From: Dromaius novaehollandiae
Taxonomy: Eukaryota > Chordata > Aves > Casuariiformes > Dromaiidae
Length of the DNA: 64,000 bases
NCBI RefSeq assembly: GCF_036370855.1
Contig: NC_088103.1
Location: 11,967,404 to 12,031,403 of the forward strand
Direction: 5' to 3'
A model generated the notes under the pieces. The model saw only the letters and a program-made list of their open reading frames with translations. It searched no databases and was not told the DNA's origin. The position numbers were made by a program, and so were the translations under genes. Shown here piece after piece: positions 23,149 to 37,787 of this stretch. Position 1 is the stretch's first letter. The number at the start of each line of letters is the position of its first letter.

Positions 23149-26100
23149 ACCCATGGTAGCCCTCTTCCCCTCTGCCAGAGAGCAAAACTTCAGCTACTTG
23201 CATTGTAAGCAAGCTACTTCTGCTTGAAACAATTCAACTGTGAAATCTAAAAGCCATTCTGCTTGTTATTCCACTCCAAGGATCAATGAATTTTGCGTAA
23301 GTCAGTTAAGGAGACACAATTCATTAAGAACAATCAAAAAGATGTTGCTAATGACTGCAGTTTTTACATACCATCTTTGGACCTATGGACTATCAAATAT
23401 ATCTGTTCAATAACTTGGGTAACATTTACTATACTGAACTGTAGTATTTCATTCAAATACCTTCCAATAACATGTATAAAAATATTCCCTATGGCAATTC
23501 AATTATTAGGGCAAGAATGAATATGTACAGGAAACAATGATTTTTAGGGGCCTATATGTATGAAAATGATTACGATGAATTACAAGAAAGGTAAGTTGGG
23601 TTGACATGCAAAATAGAGGAAGTATAAGCTAAAACATTTTCTAGAAGTCTAAACACTATCTCTTCTTAAGCTACTTCCTACTATTGCAGTCTCACTGTAA
23701 ATTGTCAGTGTATGCTTGTAAGCTTAGCCTTAATGAATTGTTTTTCGTTCAATATAATTAGTACGCAGTCTTTGCGTAGGCGAGTGAAACTTCCAGAAGG
23801 AAGATTTGGATCCTGGAAACTAACGCAGCTCCACACAAGAATCGCAGCATACAATTTCATATGAGTCTAAGAAAGATGGGCAGTGAAAACTTGCTCTGAA
23901 TTTAGTTTCCCAAATCGAACTAGAATTCCCAGTGAAGAATCCATCTCTCCTTTTCTTGTATGTTGGCTGTTGGAAGGAATGAAGCTACAGGACGTTCCTG
24001 CATCTTTCAGAGAGATGGATGAATGGACTGCAAGGACTTCTGATTTCAAAGATAACTACTGAAAGCAGGGATTTGAAGTGCTGGAAAAAAACAAACAAGT
24101 GAAAGACAGCAGAAAAGACATTTTTCCGCTGAGAATTATTATAATTTATAAAGAATGTGCCATCTGCCCTCCCCTCCTCTGTTTCTTTTGGTCTTTTTCT
24201 TAGTGCCACCATCAGTATACAAAATACCTGTAAAGCCTAACTTCAAAATTCAAAATGACTTTGTGAATTTCTTCCAGCCCTATTCCCCCTTTAAAAGCTA
24301 TTAAAAATGAAATTTGATTTCTTTCCGATCAGAGAACTGGAAATGTGTTGTTAATAGTATGAGCATACAGTTAGCTGCCCGTAAGCACTGAGACCTAAAG
24401 AGTAGAAGGAATGCATTTAGGTAGTTGCATAATACACTGATCACAGAGGTGAAATCAAGTCAATGGCAAATACACTTAAAATTCTGATCAACCACACGGC
24501 ATAGCTTACTATCACTGCGAGTGAGCAATGATCAGATGCCACAAATGCCACAACAAGACTGAGCGTAGAAACACTCCAATAGGGAATGCCAAAGTATCTT
24601 TCACAATTATTAACATAAAAGACAAAGGGTTTCATTATTTAGACTTAGACTCTGACTTTAGACCATTTCATATAAGGATTTAAAAGAAGCAGTTATCCAG
24701 CAATAGCAAAACTGAGCTACTGCTTACATGAACAGCTCAACTCTAGGACTGTATCAAAAGAGCACTGATGAGCTTGGGAAGTCAAGTTGGAAAAGTGCCG
24801 GATCTATGATTTGATAAGCAACTTGAAGTCAGCTACCCTGTGCATGATAACTTTTGAACTCACAGTGGTTAAGGATGCTATAGAAATGCAGAGTGCAGTG
24901 GAGGGATACATGGGAGTTTCACTGTCTGACTTTACAACAACCTCCAGCCCAGCCACCCATCATCCAACACCAGCCAACAGCCCACAAAGAATACAAGATT
25001 AGGACATGCAGGTAATTTTATTCTCCTGTCCCCTAGCCCCAACCTCAGTTGTTTTGGCATTGGGAATTACATATAACAACTAGGTACTCTACATAGAATA
25101 ATGTTATATTGCAAATAAATTTACTGATCTTTGGTACCTATCATCATATAGGGCTTGAATACTGCTGAATACTTTTGCACTGCTGCAAGTGCAGAGCAAG
25201 AACTGACACCTCTGAATGTGCAAAAAGCCTAAGCCTTTTCCCCTAAGGGAAAAGACCCCCAATCCCTGGTCCTCTGCTGTCTCATCTGTAAAGCACAACA
25301 CTTGGATCAAAACCTGAATGCTTCTCACTGAAAATTCATCAGTGTTTTCAAAATACTGCTTTTACAAATTCAAAAGTCTTGTAACTATCCTTGCACACAT
25401 CGTCAGATCTGCAGCTGCCCCTAGAAGCACTGCCTCACAAAAGAGGCATATCATAAGAGGACTTAATCTCTCAAAATTCTCCAAAATGTGTTAATAGCCT
25501 TGCATAGTGACACAGTTTCTTACGACTTAACAAAGATTCACAGAAAATTGGTTTTAGTTTGAAAGTTGGTCTACTGTTAGTTTCCATTCAAACTTTTAAG
25601 CAGAATACCTAAGTGCTTAGGGATCCTCAAGCACTGTCAATGACTACTTGACAAGAGACTATTCAAACCAATGCACTGTCAGCTGGACTCCTTCCCAAGT
25701 CCAGTTTACTCTCTCTATGCTAAGGAATAAATGGTTTGAAATACTGAATATGTTAGAAAACTCTGGCTGCAGAATAATGGATAAGTTTTCATACACTATT
25801 TTCTGGAAACTTTGGCCATGCACTTGGTAACATATTCATGAAATTAATCCAGCTCATTTCATTGCATTTCTTTGGAAATAAATTTATTCATTATACAATT
25901 AGTTCATTCAGTGCTTAGACAGGTGCAAGATTCATAAGCCAGCAGCTTTAAAACGCCAGATATCAGCATATAGCTGCTACTTGCCCTTTGTAATTTCAAC
26001 AGTGTCTCTCAATGATAAATCAGAAAAAAAACTCATCTAACAGAGAAAGATGCAGTCTACACTTTCATTGAGATTTTGTTTTTTCTGCTGAAACTGATGA

Positions 26101-28784
26101 CAGGGCACTTGAAGAGGTTGTTTTTCTTAAGTGAGTTTTTGGCTACCGTATGCTATGGCTAGGAGATAAAAAAAGGTCTGCACTAACTTCTCTGGTGTCT
26201 CCAGCTAAGGTTGGACTGAAGAGAAAGTTCTCAGAACTGGAGTAAATTCTCTGCCTTGGCCCTCAAATTGTTCAAAGATGCTATAAATCTTGCTATTTGA
26301 CTCTAGTCTCTCAGGACTACAGAAGAACTGGAGATTTCAAGACTTTATACATGTATGAAAGATCCAGTCTGATAAGGAACCAGCCAAGTCATTAAAGGGC
26401 CCCAAGTGAGAAGACAGTGACAGATGCTTTTGTTGATACCACATGTGAATTAATTTCTTATTTTAGTTTATAAAAGTTAACTGAGAGCCCTGAGCAGGGC
26501 ATGAGAGATCTTTTTATGATAGAAGATTAATACTGAAACATTTTAAATATTAAATCAAATCATCAGAGGGAAATAATTAGCCACTTCACACAGACAAGGC
26601 AAGCTAATATCAAAAGGCAGTTCATGAGATGATGTAAAATGCTTTGTTTAAATGAATGGGATGTACCAGAAGACAGACAGCAATCACATTTAACTTCTGT
26701 GCTTAGAAACACTTTAAAATGAAGTGAAGTAAGTCTTCATCGGGGGCCTGCTGAGTTTTCAAGAGCGGATTTATCTTTGCTTAATCCAGTAAAAAGGATC
26801 TATTATATGCCCCAAATAAATGGTGTTCTGAAAAAGGCAGGAGGGTTCAATCAGTGGACGTAATTTACTGTTTTGTATTTGGATTATTTTTCACCTACTC
26901 AAATTTGGTTCTAAAGGATCAAGGAATGTTAACACAGAGATATGATCAAAGAAAGCAAGTAATAGAGCACAGACAGTATATGTGAATAAGCTCTGTGTAG
27001 AGACACATAACACTGAAGCACATCAGGGCGATATTCTGACATACGTGACTGGACATGAGTTAGTACGTACTCCTCCTTGTCCTACAGTGTTATACCAGGG
27101 ACAATATAGTCTCCTTTTTGCATATTACAAAGTTTAAATCTGATACTTACGTCCCATGTTACATACAATGACATGATCAAACTTCCTGAACAGTATACAA
27201 CATATAGGAAAGTCATGAAAATAACTGTAGTACAAACCAACAGGGTATTTTCATATGTACAGCAAAAGAGTTGCTCTCTCTATATTTACAAATAATATCC
27301 ATTTGTAGCATATTTCATACATGTTCATGTTCCCAAATGCATGGAACTACACACCTTTCCTCTGCAGGAAAGTAGTCTGTCTTAATTATAGTTTTAAAAT
27401 AATTTTAAGACATTTATACCATCTATAAACCCTTTACTAAGAGCATTCAGCAACAGATGAGATCCTCACAAGATACGATGTAAATCACATCATTAAAGTG
27501 CAAAGAAGAACCATGCATAATAACAGTATGAGGCAGTTATTTAAAATATGCTCGCAATATGTTTATAACAAGATACAAGTTCTCTGTCTGCAACTTCGAT
27601 TTACCTCATTGCTATCAACCACATAAATTTAAGGTAAATAGGAAGACCAGTGAGGAGAGTTCCAAAAAGAATGCCATCTGCTATTTATGACCAAATTTAA
27701 ACGGCCACTCGCCAGAGGTTTAAATTAAAAATACTGATTAGTATTATATTTGTATTTAAAGACACAGCAGATTTTTATCATCTTTGTTAACACTTACATT
27801 TATCACCTTGAATTACTTCAAACTTGAATTCTGCAGATCCAAATCTAATTCTAATTTTTTCTCCTGACACATTGATTAGGTATGTCAAAACCCCCCAAAA
27901 TGTAATTTGTGTAATATGAACAAGGCCTTATTAACATGGGAACTGGATGCAAGTGTTTTCTATCTAAATTATTCTATCACAGCAAACTGTTCACTACGAA
28001 TAGAGTAGTGATTACTTTGAACCATTTGCAGCAGTAGAAGTTAGGGCCTTCTAGAACAGAGAACCTTCAACAGAGGAAACGCACTAAAAAAGCCTGAGGC
28101 TCACAACCTCCATACTTTTCCTCAGTATTTGTAAACAGGAGCAAATGTAACTTTCCTCTCCTAGTCATTCATCTATTTATCCTAATTGTAATCCCCTTCA
28201 CTTATATTTTTGTTAATTTTGTGCACCATACAATCTTACATCTTGACAAACAATAATGTATTAAGGTCCTAATTCTGTATTAGCACACATCCAACATCAT
28301 CACGCCTACCATTTTGTTAAGTTATGACGAAAAATCAGACCTGCTTGTAGGAAGTCATTTATCTTTATCTCTAAAATTGTATTTGGCTGTCATCTCAGAA
28401 GATTTCTGTGCAACATCAAAGATAATGAAATAGTATAGTAACAGGGAAATTACTTTTCTTAATACCTCATTACAGATATTGCTGGTATTGTATATCTGCA
28501 TTTGATACAAAAGACATCTCCAGGGTAGTTAAGGAACACAAGCGATAAATGCTGTTGCCCCCATTTATCTAATAAGAAACATGCACACATTTCCTTATTC
28601 ATAAGCCATCAAAAACATAACTGAATGCCATCTCTTGATTGCCTCATAAGATAGAACTCATTTAAATATGTCCAGAAATTTACATTATCAATGTTGTTAA
28701 CAAATCTGCTTCCCATCCCCTATCAGCTACCTGAAAGTGCTGCAGCAGCTAGTTCGCTTATTGCAGGTCAAGGTCTGTGAACAG

Positions 28785-28813
28785 TTAATGAAATCACATA
28801 TGGATTTCATTAA
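28785..28813. repeat. Perfect inverted repeat, 11-bp arms
   Basis: TTAATGAAATC (28785-28795) and GATTTCATTAA (28803-28813) are exact reverse complements separated by a 7-base loop. The stem is AT-rich and short. It is too short for a microRNA precursor by itself. Confidence 0.9.
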
Positions 28814-31800
28814 ATGCACCAAACATTGACTTTATTCAGCACTTCCTAAAATACGAAGGGAAGCAAAGTGTAGGAAACTACATTACACTTGACTGTGAAC
28901 CAATAGAGATAAAGTTGTAATGAGAAGATTGAGATTCAGTATTGATTTTCATACCACTCTTAGTTTCAAAACAAGAAACTGACCCTTCCAACACACTATT
29001 ATCTTACCAAGCAAAATTCAGAAAGACATCAGAAAACCTATTCTGTTCTACTGCTTTTACATCCTATTCAGGTTAAAGCACAAATATAATGATATATGTG
29101 TTTTAACAGTATAGTTCTGAGACTGTGATTATACTGTACAGGCATATACTAAAAGATTTTTTTTTTCCTGAATGTGCCACATGATGCTCTGGCAATATAA
29201 AGACGATAATACTCAAATCTATCCCCTATACTCAAACCTATAGCTCCTGGCAGATCTCATACAAAACAGTCTGATTAAACTTTTTGAACTCCTTTAATAT
29301 CAGAAGCAACATTCCCCAATAAAAAGCTCATTAAATAAAGTCTAAAAGATCAAGACTTGAAATTAATATCACAGCTTCTTTTACACCACAGAGATTAGGA
29401 AATCTGCAAGTGTCCGGAAATCTTTCCAGGTGATGTAGTCTTTTTTCACATAGCACAGTCGTTTACTTGTATCAGACACCCAAAACTAATATTCCTTTCT
29501 TAAAACCTGCCAAAATAGACGAAAATTATTTCTTAAGAGACTACAAAATTATTTTTCCTATTCAAGCATTCATTTTGGAATATGCTATAATGCTGAAAAG
29601 TCCTAAATTTGTTAGTTAATCCATAGTATGGTTAATCTGTGGCAAATACAAAGGTACGCAAGTACATAAACATGAATAAGACTCCAGTACTATATAACCA
29701 TCACTTAAACAACAGAGCAATCATTTCTTGTTAATAAAAATATACTTTTATTCCACTAAAGCATAGTATTTTAAGAAAATTGAGAAGACTCCAACTTAAC
29801 TTAATGTACCCTAACACTATATTCCTTTCAGAATTTTTATTGCACATTTAATACACAGTAAAATGAAATCAGCAGTATATCTTTATTACAGGAAAAAAAC
29901 AACAGAAAAAAGGAAAGGTTGAATGGTTATGTCAAATCAGGTGATAAGGGATTTTAGAATAATTTGGATAAATTGACTGCTTGCTTCTGATATTGAAATA
30001 CTACATTATTTCACCTCCTAGGGAGAATAGGCTTTCACTCTACAGTTTTAGGTAAATGAGTAATTTATTAATATTAGCTGAACTTGCCACATAATCAAAC
30101 TCATGGATTCATGTTGCTTGCTTAGGAATATCCTCAACAATTACACTAAGTTAAACTAATGTGACTAAGCAGAAACTCAGTACTGTGGAACATGGCCTGT
30201 ACTTGTCTGGAAAACTCAAAGGAAAATCATATTTTAACAAGTTGTCTTCTACTTCCTCTAAACAGAAATCACCGAATGAGGATGTTCCTGAACTAATGCA
30301 CTCATCAGGTGTTAGCAGCAGAACACAATGCTGTTGAGAGCAAAACTTGAAGCAAGATTCCTGATCTGGTTATTAAAAATAACAAATACTTGGAGTAGAA
30401 GGAAAATTAACACTAAAATCTTCAATAAAATCAAACTGAATGCCAAGTATTTTTTGTTAATTGAACTGGACGATGTTGTGAACCGAAAAGCATTCACTTC
30501 TTTCTCTCTCCTGTCACTAATACAAGACTTCATCAATACTGCTCCTAAATTAAGCATCTCGGTTGACTAAAATGAGGAAGAGGTTGAGCCTGTGTCCCCC
30601 TGCTCTGTTCTGTAATGAGTTATGACTTGTGCCGTTAGCAGAAAGGAGATGAAAACATTTCCAATATACTGTAAGCAAAACGGTAGTTAGCTGTGTATAT
30701 ACTAAACTGTGTGTGGTGTTTGGGGGTTCATGTGTAATTTTCTGTATTATAAACCACAACAACGCAGTCCTTGCTTAAGCCTGCACTGGCCTTTCACTGC
30801 TGGAAGACGTAGCTCTGCACAAAGTTGAAACTTGGTTACTGATGGTATTCTCATTCGAGTGATTGTATAGCACTCCGCTCAGATAAGGCACAAGCTGTAG
30901 TATTCTCAGATACACAGTAAGGACCACAGGACAACTTAACGGGCGCCGTAATCTGTAGTTCTAAAAAGCTGCCAATATAGCTTATGTTCCTGCAGAACAT
31001 AAAATACTCCCCAAAGGGAAAACATATGAGTTAATATAAACTTTATTTTTACAAGGTAAGAATTACAAGCATTTTTACAAAAAACAGTACTAAAATATTT
31101 CATGTGCTCCTCTGTCTAGTCTTTTGACCTCTGTTAAAGGGCGAGGTATCTTGTTTGGGCTCCAACCTACATAACCCCCATAAAGAAGGAGAACGCGGTG
31201 CAAACATCCAGACAACAAACTTACTATCTTAATAAGTGAGCCACTTAGAAAACTATACAGAAAACTGTTTAACTTGATCTGGATAAGGATACAATATTAT
31301 CCAAGGCACAAATTTAGGATCTGGCCCCAGGAAAATCGTGTTTTAGTCAAACATCCTATATATCACCAAGGTCTATTGCCTACAGGTTTATTCTGGTTTT
31401 GTAATAACACTAGAAATACACTTCTGCTTGTCAAGGCCACACAAGACTGCAGTATGACAGAAGTTCAAATGAAGAACCCACAAAAGAAAAAGACTTTGAT
31501 TCAAATCCCAGGAAGGAACCAAGATTGCTGGGTCCTCACATGGGGATCACTTTGGAAAGCAAGACCAAAGCTTTGAACTGACAAAGATGCAGAAGGGCTA
31601 AGGGAGGGCAGAACAACACAAAAGCAATGGGCTCATGAAGATCTACTAGTAGCCCATGCTGAAGCCTTACACTCTAAACTGGAAACACACACGAGAGCTT
31701 GTAACTGACCGCTCATTTCACAGCTGCCTGTCTGTGCCTGGGCAATAAATGGCCTTTATAATTCTAAATTCACACAGTGGAACTATTTTACTTAATTGTA

Positions 31801-32912
31801 TGCCATTAAAAACTAAGTTACAACTAAAATTAGGTTAGTATATCCACAGCTAGATCTCTAAGCAGAAAATACCCTGATTTCCTAAACTGTAATGAGCGCT
31901 ACTGGGTACTGCCAGTGTCAACTACTGAGTGCCCATTATTTCTCATCTACTTGGGGTGTCTAAAGATACTCCTAGAGATTGGCCTTTCAGATGTATTTCA
32001 AACAGTGTCCCTTTTCTCACTTCCACTGTGCCTGCTTTACAGTATAGCTACCCTACCATTTCCACAGATACTTTGTTTACTTACTCCATTTAAGGAACAG
32101 GAGTCAACTTTTTTTTTGAGACGTACCTTTCTAACAATTTGATTTCTTCCCTCCTAGTCCTCAATCACTACTCTAAACTGATGCAATTTGCAGTCAGAAT
32201 CTAAGCTTTGGAAATCTATTCAACTTCCAGGTTCAAGTCATGATGGCCCTAAAACTTCCTCCAAGATTGCATCACAAATTTGAAAGCCTTTGATTTTCAC
32301 CTACAGTACAGAAGTCAAACAACAACAAGAAAAGCTTACATGGCCAGCTTTTGTGACCTGTCTTCAAATTACCTTTTCTGCACCTTCATTTCTTCAGGTA
32401 ACATACCATAACTCATTAGCTGATTATCACAAAAAGGCCCAAACCTAAATATGTTCCCAGGCCAAACTCCCAGTACAACAAAGGCATTGTAAGATCAGGT
32501 TCAAAACATCTACGGTAAGTAGTTTTTAACAAGTACAAGGTATTGTATCACTTAATTTAAAGCCATTATTCTGTCTGTATAGCTAGAAAAGGGATGGTAT
32601 ACTTGGAACTGCCTAAAAAGTTATATTGCAATTTAAAGAGGTATTTTATTGTTAATGATACAGCCAGCTCTCAGGGGCACTCTATTATTAATGTACTGGT
32701 GTTTTTCAGACATTCATTCAGTAAAGAAGATGGTAAGATTCATGGAAATATTTCCATACTGCCTTTTTTACTGAAGTGGGGGGGGAATAATTGGTAGGCA
32801 CAGTAAAGACATGAGCAGTAACTTGGAAAAAGAGGATGCCAACATACTTGCGCCATTTTTATTAATTTGTTTACCTTTATTCCAAAATCAGCAAGTCCTC
32901 ATTGTAATTTAA

Positions 32913-32923
32913 GGGGGGGGGGG
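32913..32923. repeat. G11 run
   Basis: Uninterrupted G homopolymer in AT-rich surroundings, 394 bp before the G13 run. Confidence 0.85.
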
Positions 32924-33316
32924 TTCTTAATTTAAGGTTTAAAGTCTTCAAAACACGAGTTTTGAAGAGCATGCATCCCACTCTACAAACAGCAAAAAAA
33001 AAATTTAAAGAAACCTTTCTGTAACAGCCTTAATAAAAAATCCATAGTATAATTTCAGTAAATGAACTTTCTTGCTCTTTCACTGTATCGTACAATTATC
33101 ATCTTTCCCATTTCTTAGGCAAATGGATGCACATGAACTCAGAGAAGCCACAATCTGTGTTGCAAACATACGCCACACTTCGATGGCTCTTACTCGATGT
33201 GTCTAATCTTTATCAGTTTTATTTACAGATTGTCTTTCTGGTTATAATCGTCTCCAAAAGGTGTCTCATGCACTTGAAATCTAAGCTTTTTAAAGGCAGG
33301 GAGAAAGCCTTTTATT

Positions 33317-33329
33317 GGGGGGGGGGGGG
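33317..33329. repeat. G13 run
   Basis: Uninterrupted G homopolymer leading into a purine-rich GGGTGAAGAGGGAGGG stretch. Confidence 0.85.
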
Positions 33330-33808
33330 AGGGTGAAGAGGGAGGGCAGGACCATTTTGATTAGGAAAATGTTAATGCTGTACCTCACATGAATTATATT
33401 TCGATGCCCAGTGTTCTCATTATGCTCCCTGAGGTGAATTTCCTTGAAAAACCCTGTCTCCCATGATAAAAATGTTGTATACACTTGCTATGTTAACACT
33501 CCAGCCAGCCACTATCTTGAATATCTGTTCAGGTATAATCTCTCTTTTCCCATCTTTCCTCACCCCCAGTATCAATGGCTATAAATAAATCCTATATAAT
33601 AGGACCATTTACTGTGAACCACTACACTAACACTTAGTTTACACTATCAGTGCCTCTAAAATGCATCCATATGTGTGCAGCACTACAAAGGATGGCTAGG
33701 ACAGAGAGCACTAGAAATGTCATAGCTAAAGCTCTAGGAAAACAGGGAATTTTCTGGAATAGGATTTTTGTTGAGTGTGAAGGTTATAACTGACCTGTCT
33801 CCATATGC

Positions 33809-33823
33809 AAAAAAAAAAAAAAA
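33809..33823. repeat. A15 run
   Basis: Uninterrupted A homopolymer in otherwise unremarkable sequence. Confidence 0.85.
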
Positions 33824-36800
33824 GCAAAGAGCTTTACAATTTTATGTGTATCGATCAACATAAAGCTCTAACCACTTTCATGAAACACATTGTGTCAAAC
33901 TGGCTTCCTTTGAAGTAACCACTATTCTGCAAAGACTGCACTGGGATCTGTCGGCACAAGACTGTAAAAGCCTGACTGAAGTCAGTTTTATGCCCGTGTA
34001 CTGCTGTACATTCTGGCACCAGCCAGTTGTCTTTGGAGTGCGTGGAAAGATACAGGTTAAGCTACTGGATAGAAACATCTATGCAATATGCTGGCATACT
34101 TTGCACCTAAAAGCATCTGGTAGCATAACCACATGATATTCAAGAGACTAAGCTAACATACAGGTGGAAAAAAAGAAGGAAAAATATGAATCCAGCTGTT
34201 AGCTTTGAACTCATTCCCCTTCAAGGTAGAAAAGCACTAAGTCACTTCAGCAGCAAAGCAGATATTTATTCTAAGCTATATTATTTAATATTTCAATTTC
34301 CTATTGTTTTAAAGCATTTCAAAATTAAACTAGGCCAGACACTTGCAATGCCAGTTCAGTTTTAGCAAAAATTAGACTATATGGCCAACACTACCGCATG
34401 CTTGCACTTAGAAAGCGGAGGTACAAGAGTCTTCGATGTCCAGTGCTACTAGGTTTTCCAAAGACATCTGGGAAAGATGCTTAAGATATATTTGTTTAGC
34501 CTGAAAATTAATGAGTACACTGTAGTCTTTCAAGAGAGAGGTTAGAAGCTTTTCATCTCTAAATGCACCAGAGTAGGTTTTCCTCAGCATACAGCCCTGC
34601 TATATATCACAGTGCTTCAACAGATCTCCTTACAGTACACCCAGGTGGGCAATAGTACAGACAGCTCATTCAATTAAACAAACAAACCAACCCCAGCAAC
34701 TGAGCAGCTGTAATTGCTGCGAAGCTGTAACAGTTGTGAAGCTCAGTGGCCTGCCTTCTCTATGACATGCATGTAGATCACCTCTGCGTGTTGACTCAAA
34801 TAATCAGAATTAGATTTTCAGGTATTTTCCTCATCTATTTGGTTTTCAGCATATGTCTGTATTTTTACTCAAGAGTCAAACCCTTTTTTTAAAAAAAAAA
34901 CAAAACAAAACAGAACAGTCAACATGATTGCAAACTTGTTACAGTTGCATCATTGCTGGAGGAACAGTGAATTATGTGGAGTAAAACAATGTCAGGTACT
35001 GCCCCTTTCGAATGAAACTACCACTGTGTGAAACTTCCATTTTTTGAAAAATAACACCTCTTGTTGACAACAACTTTAGATATCTCAAGTATAAAAGCGC
35101 CATTTCTGGAAAAAATGGCAACCTTTTGTTGCAGCCCATATTCTTATAGCCCTATATTCAAATGCTTTCCTTTCTTTAATACAAGATCCCATATGATTCT
35201 TTTTCTCTCTTTCTACATACATGATTTTTTCTAGTAATTGTATTTTTTATTCTCCTGCAAGTGTGTTAATGGTTCTTGTTTAGAATGTACCAGCATATAG
35301 CAAACGCCTCCAATTCTCCCCTCCCTTTCCTCACTCTCCCAATCTGTATCTATTTAACTCATTTATTTTTCCTAGAGAATGCAATAGGTGCACCTGAATA
35401 TTGGCTCAGAATATTTACGGGAATTGCACTTACTGGTTTTTAATTAATCAGTAGAACCACTTACATCTCCCCTTTTCCCCAGCCCTCATCCTCTGCAAGA
35501 TAATAGTTGTGTTCCTCTTATTCACTAAGCACATCATCTGAAAGATATGGACTCACCTGTCCACAACCACTCTCACTGAATGATGGCTTCATTACTATTG
35601 CTGCTTTCCACAATTGGTTGCCAGGTTTTCTTTCCACGTTCAGGCTGCCAATGAACTTGTAAAACAGCATTTCCCTATTCCTTAGGCTTTGTTTCACCCC
35701 AGAGCAACAAATAAATACAGCATGTTTATGCACCGTCCTATAAGATTTTTAAGTTTGCAGAAAAAGGAACATAGCAATAATTGATGCATGTTATTTACCT
35801 ACAGTGTATTGTGTTATTTCCCTCCACATCTCATCACAACAAATTACTGAGTCCTGGTGCAGTGGTGGAAGTTTCTCTGTCCATCAAACCTGAATGCAAT
35901 TAATCAAACTCCACCTCAAACATTTATTTTCAAAAGAAAATGAGAAATGGGATTTTCTACTAAAATGTTGTGAAGTTGTTGTTAAGATCAGGCACTGCTT
36001 TAAAACAAGCTGGCATTAGCAGCATAAAGCATTGGTTATATCAATTATTAAAGGTAACAGCACGGTTATCAAAATAAATCACAGTATTAATAAAAACAAA
36101 GTACATTTCAACTAAACAGGCAACTTTTTTCTCAACTAGAATGGATTCACATATCTTCAATATACAGTAATTTAATTTTTAATGATTCTAACTTCATGAT
36201 TTCTAATAGATCTATAGTATATTCTCATTGGTTTACTCAAGAAGGGTATTAAAATCTTGAAGACAATAGTAATTGCTTTCCTTGATTACTCTGCAGCATT
36301 TTTCATCTATTAAGACTGATTCATTTAGATGGCTGACTATCTAGAAAGTGTATTGATCAACTTATCTGGTTACCAGAAAACAAACAACAGTTTCACAGAA
36401 AAATTGATGTAAAAGTCCTTGTTAAACGCTGCATATACACAGTAAAAGGTTTACGATGTTACAATAAACACAGGGGACCTAATCTCTTGTTAATCATGAC
36501 GTTGCTGTGCAGCCTACTACTTGCCTAGGACTTTTCAAAAAGTCAAAAAAGAAAACACACAGATAAACAAAACTAGGCATGACATGAGGCTCAGTATGAA
36601 GACCTAGTGTCTTGTGTTTTATCTTATTTGTAATGCACTGCTTCGTTCGTATCTTTCTGCACTGCTTCTTTTCATATCTTTTACTAGCATTTAAGATCTT
36701 GAGTATCATGCAAGATGTAATAGAACCGAACTACTGATGTATGAAAAAATGGAACACATTCTGTTTCGATGTATAAAAGGAAATAATGATTTTGAAAGTA

Positions 36801-37714
36801 CTTAATGCAGTGCAGGTAATTTTGCATTTCTAATCATGACATTTGTAATTTACCTTGGTGGCTTGCTATGAGAAAATCTGGATGATGTGGCAGGTTCCAG
36901 GCAATGGTTTGTATATTCCTACAACTTAAAAGAATTTTTGTAGAATACAGCTAAACTGCTAGGCACAGCATTTTGAACTAGGAAATTAGATATATGCATG
37001 AGTTACTTCTTGATTCAGAATTTTTATTGTGGGATTTTTAAACAAGTTCTAAATTTAAAGAAAAATGCATCCATGCTAACATTTACTGTTTGTGCATACA
37101 CTTTTGTCTATTCTGTTAGTATGAATTACTGCAGTCTCACTCACATTCATAACAGGACTCCCTTGCATAAACAGTATCTCCCCCAAATCACGCAAGGTGA
37201 AAAAGGAGGACCTGAACAGCAAAAGTCCTTTGAGAACATAACCAACTGCTGCATCTGGAAGGCAGTTTCTTCTGGCTGCTGTAGGAGATACCAGGACCAT
37301 ACTGTCAGCCCCATAAGAGATGGTTAATACTCTTAGCTGGTATGGCAGAGATCAGTCAGCACACTCTTAAGCCTCCAGGACTGCATTTCTAGCCAGTCTC
37401 TCTCCCCTCTCCCCCTTCCAGCTGTACAAAGGAACTGAGGGGACCACTCACATGTTGGAGAACACTTTTTACTGCAGGACTGCTCAGGAATTCAAGGAAC
37501 TATGAAACTATGGCTCAGGCAACAGAATCAGGACATCTGTGGAGAGCCAGAAGATCTGAGAGGTCTTCACAAAACCAGTGTGGTCCAAGTCACCCACTGC
37601 CTGGATCATGCCAATATATGAACGTAGTTCTGAATCTGTTTGTCACATAGCCATTATTCCCTCCTCCCTATTTTGTATCTTTTTAGGCATTTCTTTCCCT
37701 TTATGCTATTTCAG

Positions 37715-37787
37715 ACTTCATAGATCAATTTAATGGTGAACTCTTCGGCTCAAAATGGAGCTTACCGGAGAAAGATACAGATCCTAG
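37715..37787 (+). other. Exon-like segment, unidentified
   Basis: Seen: a pyrimidine-rich tract ending TTTCAG precedes it, and CTAG|GTAAGA follows, both good splice sites. Only one of the three frames is open across the 73 bp. It starts after two bases and reads F-I-D-Q-F-N-G-E-L-F-G-S-K-W-S-L-P-E-K-D-T-D-P. The peptide looks protein-like and the segment has two CpGs, but I do not recognise the family. Its phase does not join directly with the segments at 57.2 or 60.8 kb. By chance a few such segments per strand are expected in 64 kb. Confidence 0.25.

Larger units (their letters stand above)
18173..31000. other. Long AT-rich non-coding stretch
   Basis: No gene, CpG island or clear interspersed repeat recognised in about 12.8 kb. 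Only short palindromes, one 15-bp duplication and a C run stand out. The 25.9-30.3 kb part has no open frame of 60 codons or more in either direction. Confidence 0.6.

Noticed and set aside
23548..23590. 43-bp micro-exon with acceptor TTTTTAG and donor GTAAGT
   Set aside because: Weak pyrimidine tract, two open frames and very short length; indistinguishable from chance.
32472..32515. Short exon-like piece ending TCTACG|GTAAGT
   Set aside because: The donor's preceding bases are poor, two frames are open, and the length is too small to judge.
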